Source: Oceanicaulis sp.
GTDB lineage: Bacteria; Pseudomonadota; Alphaproteobacteria; Caulobacterales; Maricaulaceae
Length of the DNA stretch: 64,000 nucleotides
Direction: 5' to 3'
Assembly (NCBI GenBank): GCA_040112665.1
Contig: CP157796.1
Coordinates: forward strand, 1,490,813 to 1,554,812
A program made the position numbers and the translations under genes. The notes below the pieces were generated by a model. It searched no databases. It was not told the origin of the DNA and saw only the letters and a program-made list of their open reading frames with translations. This document shows positions 36,695 through 43,069 of this stretch, piece after piece. Position 1 is the first letter of the stretch, and every line of letters starts with the position of its first letter.

Positions 36695-36747
36695 GCGGGC
36701 GGCGCGGCGGCCTTGGCCATTCGGCCGCCGCGCCGTACACTGAGCGT

Positions 36748-37119
36748 GTGAAATGGCTGTTCGCCGTCCTCGCCGTGCTGGTCCTCGTGGAGGCCGGCGC
36801 AGGCTTCTGTCAGACCGCCCATGCGGCCGGTCCGACCCCGCACGCCCAGAGCCATGCCGTTCATGATGAAGCTGCGCCGCCCTGTCATGGGGCGGGGGCT
36901 TCCCAAGATGAATCCGACGACGTGCGCCCTGCCATGAACGCCGCCGGTCACGACTGCGGCGGCGGGGCGGCCTGCCTTGATTGCGTGCTTCTGACCGCCA
37001 CGCTGGGCGATATCCCGCAGGCCCCCGCCGCGCCGGAGCCGGGCCTCGTCCGCGCGTTCGCGCCGGCTTCCGCGCCTGATCTCGTCTACGGCTTCGACCC
37101 GCCCCCGCCGAGAGGCTGA
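36748..37119 (+). CDS. Exported His/Cys-rich protein, DUF2946-like
   Basis: 123 residues starting at GTG, with a signal peptide ending AHA. The mature part has many His (HAQSHAVHDE, PPCHGAG, AGHDCGG) and ACLDCVLL with a CxxC, then a Pro-rich tail (GFDPPPPRG). Looks like a periplasmic metal-binding protein. It follows the TonB receptor by 53 bases in the same direction. Family assignment is tentative. Confidence 0.65.
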   Translation: MKWLFAVLAVLVLVEAGAGFCQTAHAAGPTPHAQSHAVHDEAAPPCHGAGASQDESDDVRPAMNAAGHDCGGGAACLDCVLLTATLGDIPQAPAAPEPGLVRAFAPASAPDLVYGFDPPPPRG

Positions 37120-37163
37120 CGCGCATTCAAACGCGTCAACTCTAACGGCAAGGGACTAATTCC

Positions 37164-37802
37164 ATGCGCAAAATCGCGCTCGCCGCAGCCTGCGTCCTCG
37201 CAGGCGCCGCGGCGGCCGAAGCTCGTCCGGTCAGCTACGAAGGCGGCTGGACGGTGATCGGCGAAACCGACCGGGAATCCACTTACGGCCTGGTCCATTA
37301 CACGCCCCACCATGAATGGTCGGTGGGCTGGCGCACCGAATGGATGCGGGAGTCCGACGTTCTGTTCAACGGCGTTCAGGCGACTCATCTGGTCAAGCGC
37401 TGGTTCGCGCCCGACAGCCAGGGCAATCTGTACGCCTCCGCCGGCGCAGGCCTGGCCGAGGGGATCGACGCCAACCCGATGGACGCCGAAGCCGCAGGCT
37501 TCATCGGCGTCATGGCCGACTGGGAGACCCGCCGCTGGTTCGTCTCCTACGAGGCGCGCCTGTCGGACATGGGCGCGGGCGGGGACGCTATGCAGGCCGC
37601 CCGGCTCGGCGTCGCGCCCTATGTGGGCGATTTCGGCGACCTTCACACCTGGCTCATGGTCGAGATCGACCAGCGGGCCGAGCGCGACGAGCCGGTGGCC
37701 GTCACCCCTTTGGTGCGCTTCTTCAAGGGGCCCGTCCTGCTCGAGCTCGGCTACACGCCGGTCGACGACGAACCCTTCGCAAGCTTCATCTACCGTTTCT
37801 AG
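37164..37802 (+). CDS. Small outer-membrane beta-barrel-like protein
   Basis: 212 residues with a signal peptide ending AEA before RPVSYEGGW. The mature part alternates aromatic and polar residues in short strands and ends with a terminal Phe (FIYRF), as in 8-stranded outer-membrane barrels. No family recognised. Placed between the His/Cys-rich protein and the MerP-like gene, so probably part of the same operon. Confidence 0.68.
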   Translation: MRKIALAAACVLAGAAAAEARPVSYEGGWTVIGETDRESTYGLVHYTPHHEWSVGWRTEWMRESDVLFNGVQATHLVKRWFAPDSQGNLYASAGAGLAEGIDANPMDAEAAGFIGVMADWETRRWFVSYEARLSDMGAGGDAMQAARLGVAPYVGDFGDLHTWLMVEIDQRAERDEPVAVTPLVRFFKGPVLLELGYTPVDDEPFASFIYRF

Positions 37803-37820
37803 GATCGAGAGGACCTCACC

Positions 37821-38210
37821 ATGATCCGCACGCTTCTCACCGCTTCCGCCCTGTCGCTGGCCCTGTTCGCGCCGGCTTACGCCCAGCACGCCGGTCACGG
37901 CGACGACCACGCCCATGAAGGCGAGGCGCACAGCCCGACGCTTCACGCCGACATCGAGGCGGCGCTCGCGCAAGGCGGCTCGCTCGTCCTCGCCGAGGTC
38001 AACGGCATGGTCTGCGACTTCTGCGCCACCGCCATGACCAAGACCTTCGGCCGCCGCGACGAAGTCGCCGCCGTCCATGTCGACCTCGACACCAAGCAGC
38101 TCCAGCTGGTTCTGCGCGAAGGCATGTCGATGGACGACGAAGCGATCTCCGATCTCGTCACCCGCTCGGGCTACGAGACGGTGGCCATCCGCCGCGGCAC
38201 GGGGGCGTAA
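37821..38210 (+). CDS. Periplasmic HMA-domain metal-binding protein (MerP-like)
   Basis: 129 residues. Signal peptide 1-21 (ending AYA), a His-rich stretch (HAGHGDDHAHEGEAH, 23-37), then an HMA ferredoxin-like domain with GMVCDFC (Cys65 and Cys68), the soft-metal site seen in MerP and copper chaperones. The gene directly precedes a MerT-like membrane protein with no gap, the usual MerP-MerT partnership in reverse order. No mercuric reductase is in the window, so mercury, copper or zinc are all possible. Confidence 0.82.
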   Translation: MIRTLLTASALSLALFAPAYAQHAGHGDDHAHEGEAHSPTLHADIEAALAQGGSLVLAEVNGMVCDFCATAMTKTFGRRDEVAAVHVDLDTKQLQLVLREGMSMDDEAISDLVTRSGYETVAIRRGTGA

Positions 38211-38591
38211 ATGTTCGCTTCGGTTCGCGAGACCGCCGCGCCGGCGCTCGCGCTGTTCGCCAGCGCCTCGACGCTGATCTGCTGCGCGCTGCCTGCGCTG
38301 CTGGTCACGATCGGGGCGGGGGCGGCGATGGCGGGGCTGGCTTCCAACGTGCCCTGGCTGATCGCGCTCAGCGCCCATAAGGGATGGGTGTTCTCCATCG
38401 CCGCGCTGATGCTCGCTGGGGCGTGGTACGCGCGCTGGGCGACGCGCAACGCGCCGTGCCCGGCCGATCCGGCGAAAGCCAAAGCCTGCGCCCGCCTGCG
38501 CGCCTTCGGCGGCGTCACGCTGTGGGTGGCGAGCGTCCTGCTCGCGGTGGGGGCGTTCTTCGCCTTCTTCGCCGCAGACCTGCTGCTCTAG
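38211..38591 (+). CDS. MerT-like inner-membrane metal transporter
   Basis: 126 residues, three hydrophobic segments. The first holds a vicinal Cys pair (LICCALP, Cys24-Cys25), and the loop between segments 2 and 3 has two more (Cys83 and Cys93), the layout by which MerT takes a metal from MerP and passes it inside. The ATG immediately follows the stop of the MerP-like gene. Likely imports the ion brought by the HMA protein; the metal is undetermined. Confidence 0.8.
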   Translation: MFASVRETAAPALALFASASTLICCALPALLVTIGAGAAMAGLASNVPWLIALSAHKGWVFSIAALMLAGAWYARWATRNAPCPADPAKAKACARLRAFGGVTLWVASVLLAVGAFFAFFAADLLL

Positions 38592-38598
38592 ACGCATC

Positions 38599-38625
38599 GC
38601 CCCGGCCGGACCCTCCGGCCGGGGC
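38599..38625. terminator. GC hairpin between convergent genes
   Basis: A perfect 12-base stem, GCCCCGGCCGGA with TCCGGCCGGGGC, and a CCC loop follow the MerT-like gene and precede the end of the opposing gene. It has no T run, so it is at best a weak or RNA-stabilising terminator. Confidence 0.5.
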
Positions 38626-38633
38626 CACGCGCC

Positions 38634-39008
38634 CTACTGGCTGCAGAAGGCGTCCCAGGTGGTCCAGTAGGTCGCCGACTTCCCGTCCTTGCTCGCCACG
38701 ATGCCCACCATCGAGGCGCAGTTCGCGTTGCAGCCGATATCGGACGGGCTGCCTGACGCCTGAAGCTCGGTCGGCCCCCAGCCCTTTCCGGACGCGACGA
38801 CCTTTACGTCGAACTCGCCCGACAGGCCCGGCGTCTGCAGGTGCTGATCGCCGGTCTTGCTCATCTTGCCGGTCCAGTTTCCGTCCTTCTGGGTGAGCGT
38901 GATCTCCCAGTCGGTCAGCACGTCGGCGGTGTCGTTGCTGGGCGAGATATAGGCCCAGAACTGTGCGCCTTTCGCAGCGCCCACTTCGAGTTTGCGTGTC
39001 TGGCTCAT
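38634..39008 (-). CDS. Small protein of unknown function
   Basis: 124 residues, no signal peptide. Strand-rich composition (WEITLTQKDGNWTGKM, GEFDVKVVASGKGWG) suggests a small beta-sandwich. Three Cys lie near the end: GCNANC and the final CSQ. ATG 39008 is preceded by AGGGGAC. I do not recognise the family; a longer frame upstream to 39338 overlaps the divergent SNase-like gene and is not credible. Confidence 0.65.
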   Translation of the reverse strand: MSQTRKLEVGAAKGAQFWAYISPSNDTADVLTDWEITLTQKDGNWTGKMSKTGDQHLQTPGLSGEFDVKVVASGKGWGPTELQASGSPSDIGCNANCASMVGIVASKDGKSATYWTTWDAFCSQ

Positions 39009-39158
39009 GATGGCTGTCCCCTGTGCCTGGTTTCGCGCAGAAGTTTTGCGTAGGCTGTACGCTATCAGAGGTATACAAACCTGCGTAGTGGCCCCGTAGA
39101 GAAATCGCGCAATCGTATTTTCTCTCGAAATCGCAGCGCGCAGCGCTAGCATGCCGCC

Positions 39159-39941
39159 ATGCGCGCACACGCCCTCTCGCTTCTGGCGTTCATGGCCGCC
39201 GCCTGCGGCGAACCCGAGCCGCTGGCGCGCGGGGAGGCGGGGCGGGTCTGGTCGGGACACGCCTTTGATCTTGAGACTGCCGAGGGGGTCGTGCCCGTCG
39301 TGCTCGCCGGCGTGACGGGCCCGAACCGGGAGCTGCATCCCGAGGCCGCAGACGCTACACGCGGCGCGCTGCTGGACAGGGTCGGGCCCGGCCTCCAGGC
39401 GCGGCCGGCCTCTGACCCCGAGACCGACCGCTACGGCCGGATGATCGCGGCGGTGACCACGTCCGACGGCGATCTCGCCGAAAGCCTTGTGCGCGCAGGC
39501 TGGCTCATCGTCTGGCCGCGCGAAGGCCAGACCCTCGATTTCGGCCCGCTCTACGCCGCCGAGGCCGACGCGCGGGCGGAGGGGCGGGGCGGCTGGGGCG
39601 CGGGGGCGTTCGCGATTTCAGACACCGATCCTGACCGGCTCGCCCAGCGGCTGGACGGGCCGGTGATCGTGCAGGGACGGGTGGTCGCGACGGGAGAGGC
39701 GCGCGACGGAAGGGTGTTCGTGAATTTCGGTCTGGACTGGCGCAGCGATTTCACCGCCACCGCCGACCGCAACGCGCGAACGCGCTTCGAAGAGGCCGAA
39801 ATCGACCTTTACGCGCTCGAAGGCGCGGTGGTGCGGGTGAGGGGTTGGCTCTACGCCTATAACGGGCCGGCGATCGAGCTGTCTCACCCTGCGCAGATCG
39901 AGATCCTCGACGCGCCGGACGGGCGGGCCTTGCCGCGCTAG
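39159..39941 (+). CDS. Lipoprotein with degenerate SNase (thermonuclease) domain
   Basis: 260 residues. The signal peptide ends in a lipobox (FMAAAC, Cys16). The staphylococcal-nuclease-like domain spans about 25-150, with DRYGR and LVRAGWL typical of the family, but the strand that should read RLxGIDxPE reads VVLAGVTGPN, so the catalytic Arg and Glu are missing. A C-terminal OB-like segment (IVQGRVVATGEARDGRVFVNF) is probably a second domain. Likely a binding rather than a cleaving protein. Confidence 0.75.
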   Translation: MRAHALSLLAFMAAACGEPEPLARGEAGRVWSGHAFDLETAEGVVPVVLAGVTGPNRELHPEAADATRGALLDRVGPGLQARPASDPETDRYGRMIAAVTTSDGDLAESLVRAGWLIVWPREGQTLDFGPLYAAEADARAEGRGGWGAGAFAISDTDPDRLAQRLDGPVIVQGRVVATGEARDGRVFVNFGLDWRSDFTATADRNARTRFEEAEIDLYALEGAVVRVRGWLYAYNGPAIELSHPAQIEILDAPDGRALPR

Positions 39942-39947
39942 CCTGGA

Positions 39948-40841
39948 CTAGCCCGCCGGGATGAGACCGGCTTCCTCGGGATCGCCGACGGTTTCGGTCA
40001 GCGCCTTTTTGAGTTTGCCCAGCGCCTGATGCTCGATCTGGCGCACGCGCTCTTTCGAAATGCCCAGACGTTCGCCGAGCTTCTCCAGCGTCACGGTCTC
40101 TTCGGTCAGCCGGCGCTCGCGGATGATCAGCTGCTCGCGCTCGGTCAGCGTCTGCATGGCGGTCTCGAGCCAGGAGCTGCGGGTGTCGGTGTCGCGCCGG
40201 TCCATCACGGCGGCCTCGGGATCGGGGCCTTCGTCGGCCAGAAGATCCTGCCACTCGCCGTCGCCGTCCTCGGTGAAGGGGGCGTTGAGCGAGCGGTCGA
40301 CTGCGGCCAGGCGCGCGGCCATCTGTTCGACATCGTCCTCGCCGACTTTCAGCGCCTGGGCGACATAGGCCCGGTTCTCCGGGCTGAGCGCGCCCGAGCC
40401 GACATCGCGAATGAGCGCGCGCAGACGGCGCAGATTGAAGAACAGCGATTTCTGCGCCGCGGTCGTGCCGGTGCGCACGATCGACCAGTTTCTCAGCACA
40501 TAGTCCTGGATCGAGGACCGGATCCACCAGCTGGCGTAGGTGGAAAAGCGCACGCCGCGTTCGGGCTCGAAGCGCGCGGCGGCCTGCATCAGGCCGATAT
40601 TGCCTTCCGAGACCAGGTCGGGGAAGGGCAGGCCGTAATGCTTGAACTTGGCGGCCACCGCGACGACCAGGCGCATATAGGCGGTGGTCAGCTTGTGCAG
40701 CGCCTGCTCGTCGCCCTCCTCCTTCCAGGCCGTGGCGAGCGCGAGTTCTTCCTCGCGTTCGAGCAATGGGGCGGCCATCGCCCGTTTCAGGAAGCGGCGA
40801 TCAGGATCTGGCGTGCGGGCGGGCGCGGTTCGCGTGGTCAT
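39948..40841 (-). CDS. rpoH: RNA polymerase heat-shock sigma factor RpoH
   Basis: 297-residue sigma-32 type factor. Region 2 (DLVSEGNIGLMQAAARFEPERGVRFSTYASWWIRSSIQDYVLRNWSIVR) is followed directly by the RpoH box QKSLFFNLRR, and region 4 ends with LGISKERVRQIEHQALGKLK. Directs transcription of chaperone and protease genes under heat or envelope stress. It lies downstream of carD in the same direction, with a terminator between them. Confidence 0.96.
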   Translation of the reverse strand: MTTRTAPARTPDPDRRFLKRAMAAPLLEREEELALATAWKEEGDEQALHKLTTAYMRLVVAVAAKFKHYGLPFPDLVSEGNIGLMQAAARFEPERGVRFSTYASWWIRSSIQDYVLRNWSIVRTGTTAAQKSLFFNLRRLRALIRDVGSGALSPENRAYVAQALKVGEDDVEQMAARLAAVDRSLNAPFTEDGDGEWQDLLADEGPDPEAAVMDRRDTDTRSSWLETAMQTLTEREQLIIRERRLTEETVTLEKLGERLGISKERVRQIEHQALGKLKKALTETVGDPEEAGLIPAG

Positions 40842-40956
40842 GTCGGGCGGCCTTCGAGCGGTGGCTGCGTCATGGTTCGTTCATATGTACGGACCATTCG
40901 CGCCCCCGGTTCACCCCGGCCCGCCGGTTTGTGCAGCAGCCTTGCGAGCGGCCACG

Positions 40957-40988
40957 AAAAAGCCCCGCCCGGAGGACCGGACGGGGCT
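40957..40988 (-). terminator. Intrinsic terminator of carD
   Basis: Read on the minus strand, AGCCCCGTCCGG and CCGGGCGGGGCT pair around TCCT with one mismatch and run into TTTTTCG, 28 bases after the carD stop. Confidence 0.88.
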
Positions 40989-41015
40989 CACATCGTGGGC
41001 TGAGGAAAGCGCCGG

Positions 41016-41534
41016 TCAGGCGGCTTTCTTGGTCAGCGTCTGGGTGAGCATCTCGAGCGCCTTGTCGCGGTCGAGCTTTTCGACCGCGGCGACTTCGCGG
41101 ACCATGCGGTCGAGCGCGCTTTCATAGAGCTGGCGCTCGGAATAGCTCGGCTCGGGCTGGTCTTCCTGGCGGTGCAGGTCGCGGACCACTTCGGCGATGG
41201 AGATCAGGTCGCCGGAATTGATCTTCGCTTCGTATTCCTGGGCGCGGCGCGACCACATGGTGCGCTTGACCTTGGGCTTGCCCTTCAGCGTGTTCAGAGC
41301 GTCCTTGAGGATCTTGTCGCTCGCCAACGGCCGCATGCCTGCGGAGCTTGCCTTCGCGGTCGGCACGCGCAGGGTCATCTTGTCCTGCTCGAAGGACACC
41401 ACGTAGACCTCGATGTCGAAGCCGGCCACGGTGTCTTTCTCCACGCCGGTCACCCGGCCCACGCCGTGGGCGGGATAGACGACATGGTCGCCTTTCTTGA
41501 AGGTCTTGTTGTCGTTGGCGGTTTTCTTGGTCAT
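41016..41534 (-). CDS. carD: CarD family transcriptional regulator
   Basis: 172 residues. The N-terminal RNA-polymerase-interacting domain (FKKGDHVVYPAHGVGRVTGVE) and the helical DNA-binding part (MWSRRAQEYEAKINSGDLISIAEVVRDLHR) match CarD/CdnL, which stabilises the open complex at housekeeping and rRNA promoters. ATG 41534 follows AAGAAGAGAG; the open frame to 41780 includes promoter sequence. Neighbouring fdxA and rpoH form a common alphaproteobacterial arrangement. Confidence 0.95.
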   Translation of the reverse strand: MTKKTANDNKTFKKGDHVVYPAHGVGRVTGVEKDTVAGFDIEVYVVSFEQDKMTLRVPTAKASSAGMRPLASDKILKDALNTLKGKPKVKRTMWSRRAQEYEAKINSGDLISIAEVVRDLHRQEDQPEPSYSERQLYESALDRMVREVAAVEKLDRDKALEMLTQTLTKKAA

Positions 41535-41862
41535 GGATGCTCTCTTCTTATTGATCCGGACGCCGGTCCGATTGAGCCTGTCCGTTTCGCGCCCCTGAGC
41601 CGCCGGGCCGCCGCGAAGTCCGCGCTGCGTCCGGCACGCAAAAACCTGAACCGCACCCTTGCGGGGCGGCCGAACAGGGGTTTTGATGCCGGTCAGTTCA
41701 AAGCGGTGCGTCGTCCCGGATGGTGCGCGAGGCGCGTAACCGAAGACCTTCAACATATCAGAATTTTTAGCGAATTGCAATTTGTTGCGCGCGCGAAGAC
41801 GCTCAGCGTCCGGAACGTGGTTCCGAAAACTGTAACATTATGTAAAAATTAGGTTAACGGCC
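41535..41862. other. carD leader and promoter region
   Basis: No gene. The half next to carD is GC-rich, and the half next to fdxA is AT-rich (41,745-41,860) with a good promoter candidate. I see no riboswitch fold and no clear terminator after fdxA. The predicted carD leader would be about 210 bases long. Confidence 0.5.
41753..41781 (-). promoter_or_regulatory. Predicted sigma-70 type promoter of carD
   Basis: On the minus strand TTGCAA (41776-41781) and TATGTT (41753-41758) are separated by 17 bases, in an otherwise AT-rich stretch. Four of six bases match consensus in each box. It faces carD. Confidence 0.5.
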
Positions 41863-42195
41863 TCAGCCGGCTTTCGGGGAGAAATACTTCTCGAGCTTGC
41901 CGGTCTCGGTCTCGTACTTCTCGGCGTCCGGCGGCGGGTCCTTCTTGACCGTGATGTTCGGCCATTTGGTCGCATACTCGGAATTGAGCGCCAGCCACTT
42001 GCCGTCCTTGTCGTCCTCGGTGTCGGGCTTGATCGCCTCGACCGGGCACTCGGGCTCGCACACGCCGCAATCGATGCACTCGTCGGGATGGATGACGAGC
42101 ATGTTCTCGCCTTCGTAGAAGCAGTCCACGGGACAGACTTCCACGCAGTCGGTGAACTTACATTTGATGCAGGCGTCGGTGACGATGTAGGTCAT
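41863..42195 (-). CDS. fdxA: 7Fe ferredoxin FdxA
   Basis: 110-residue ferredoxin with one [3Fe-4S] and one [4Fe-4S] cluster. The motifs [18 protein letters not shown] and [16 protein letters not shown] hold the cluster Cys. The C-terminal extension (residues 60-110) is typical of FdxA of alphaproteobacteria. The start at [12 protein letters not shown] is fixed by the family; the frame open to 42276 is an extension. Confidence 0.96.
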   Translation of the reverse strand: MTYIVTDACIKCKFTDCVEVCPVDCFYEGENMLVIHPDECIDCGVCEPECPVEAIKPDTEDDKDGKWLALNSEYATKWPNITVKKDPPPDAEKYETETGKLEKYFSPKAG

Positions 42196-42310
42196 CGAGG
42201 GAGCGGCCTCGCGGATACGGACGACGTCGAGCGGATTGAGTTTGCGGGAGATTGCCTCCCGCGCCCGGTTTGTCAACGCCGCCGGTGCGCCCGCGTGTGA
42301 ACTCGGCCTG

Positions 42311-42766
42311 TCAGCCGGTCTGCGCGCCGCCCTCGGCCGCCTGACGCGCCTCGGCGCGCTCGCGGTCCGACAGCGCCAGGAGCGGTGAGAGCCGGCGCAG
42401 CAGCGAATCCTCGTGATCGTCGCGTACGCCGTCGGCCAGGGCGACCATCCACAGATGGGTCATCACCGCCATCCGGTTCGCCTTGGGCATCCGTTTGACG
42501 ACCTTGGTGTAGCTGTGATGGTCGACCGCGCCGTGGGCGATCTCCTCGGCCTGGTTCAGCACCGCGTCGGCGCGGGCCTGTTCGAGGCGGAAGCCTTCTT
42601 TGAGGATCAGGCAGATCTTCTCGCGCTCGGCCTGGGAAAACTCCCCGTCGGCCAGCGCGGCCTGCACCATCAGCACGGCGGCGGCGACTTCCGGAGCCGG
42701 GTCGGCGGGCTCGGCCTTGTCAGACCCGCCGCCGGTGAACAGGCGCTTGAGCGCGTCGATCATCAC
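42311..42766 (-). CDS. TerB-like (tellurite-resistance B/DjlA-type) protein
   Basis: 151 residues, all-helical, with the TerB-domain pattern of acidic helix caps ([31 protein letters not shown]). These proteins often bind metal ions through such acidic residues. Cytoplasmic. Its start overlaps the stop of the S4-domain gene by 4 bases, so it is co-translated with it. The tellurite link is family naming, not a claim about this protein. Confidence 0.85.
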   Translation of the reverse strand: MMIDALKRLFTGGGSDKAEPADPAPEVAAAVLMVQAALADGEFSQAEREKICLILKEGFRLEQARADAVLNQAEEIAHGAVDHHSYTKVVKRMPKANRMAVMTHLWMVALADGVRDDHEDSLLRRLSPLLALSDRERAEARQAAEGGAQTG

Positions 42767-43056
42767 TCTTCCTTTTCTTCGGCCGTCTCGAGGACGTACA
42801 GGGTCCGCGCCTCGGCGGGCGGGCCGCGGCGTGCGCCCAGGGCCGTCACCCCGATGCGCACGAGCCGTCCGGATCTGACATACACCAGCCGGTCGCCAGG
42901 GCGAACCGGCGCGCTCGCTTTGGTCAAACGCGAGACTGCGCCTGCACGCTCCAGTCGCACCGCGCCGCCTTCGATGAACCGTCCGGCGCCCGAGCGCGAC
43001 TTGAAGAGCCTCGCGCGGAACAGCCAGACGTCGGCGCGCTGGGTCTCTTCGCTCAC
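42763..43056 (-). CDS. RNA-binding S4-domain protein (Hsp15-like)
   Basis: 97 residues: an S4 domain (RADVWLFRARLFKSRSGAGRFIEGGAVRL) and a short basic tail, similar to Hsp15, which rescues nascent-chain-carrying 50S subunits. GTG 43056 is preceded by AAAGG; the ATG at 43073 is out of frame, and a longer frame is the helicase shadow. Operon: helicase, this gene, TerB-like. Confidence 0.83.
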   Translation of the reverse strand: MSEETQRADVWLFRARLFKSRSGAGRFIEGGAVRLERAGAVSRLTKASAPVRPGDRLVYVRSGRLVRIGVTALGARRGPPAEARTLYVLETAEEKEE

Positions 43057-43069
43057 GCGCGCGCCTTTC

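Noticed and set aside
39012..39158. Repeated GCGTAG words in the divergent gap before the SNase-like gene
   Set aside because: Two short direct copies with no dyad; not distinguishable from chance.
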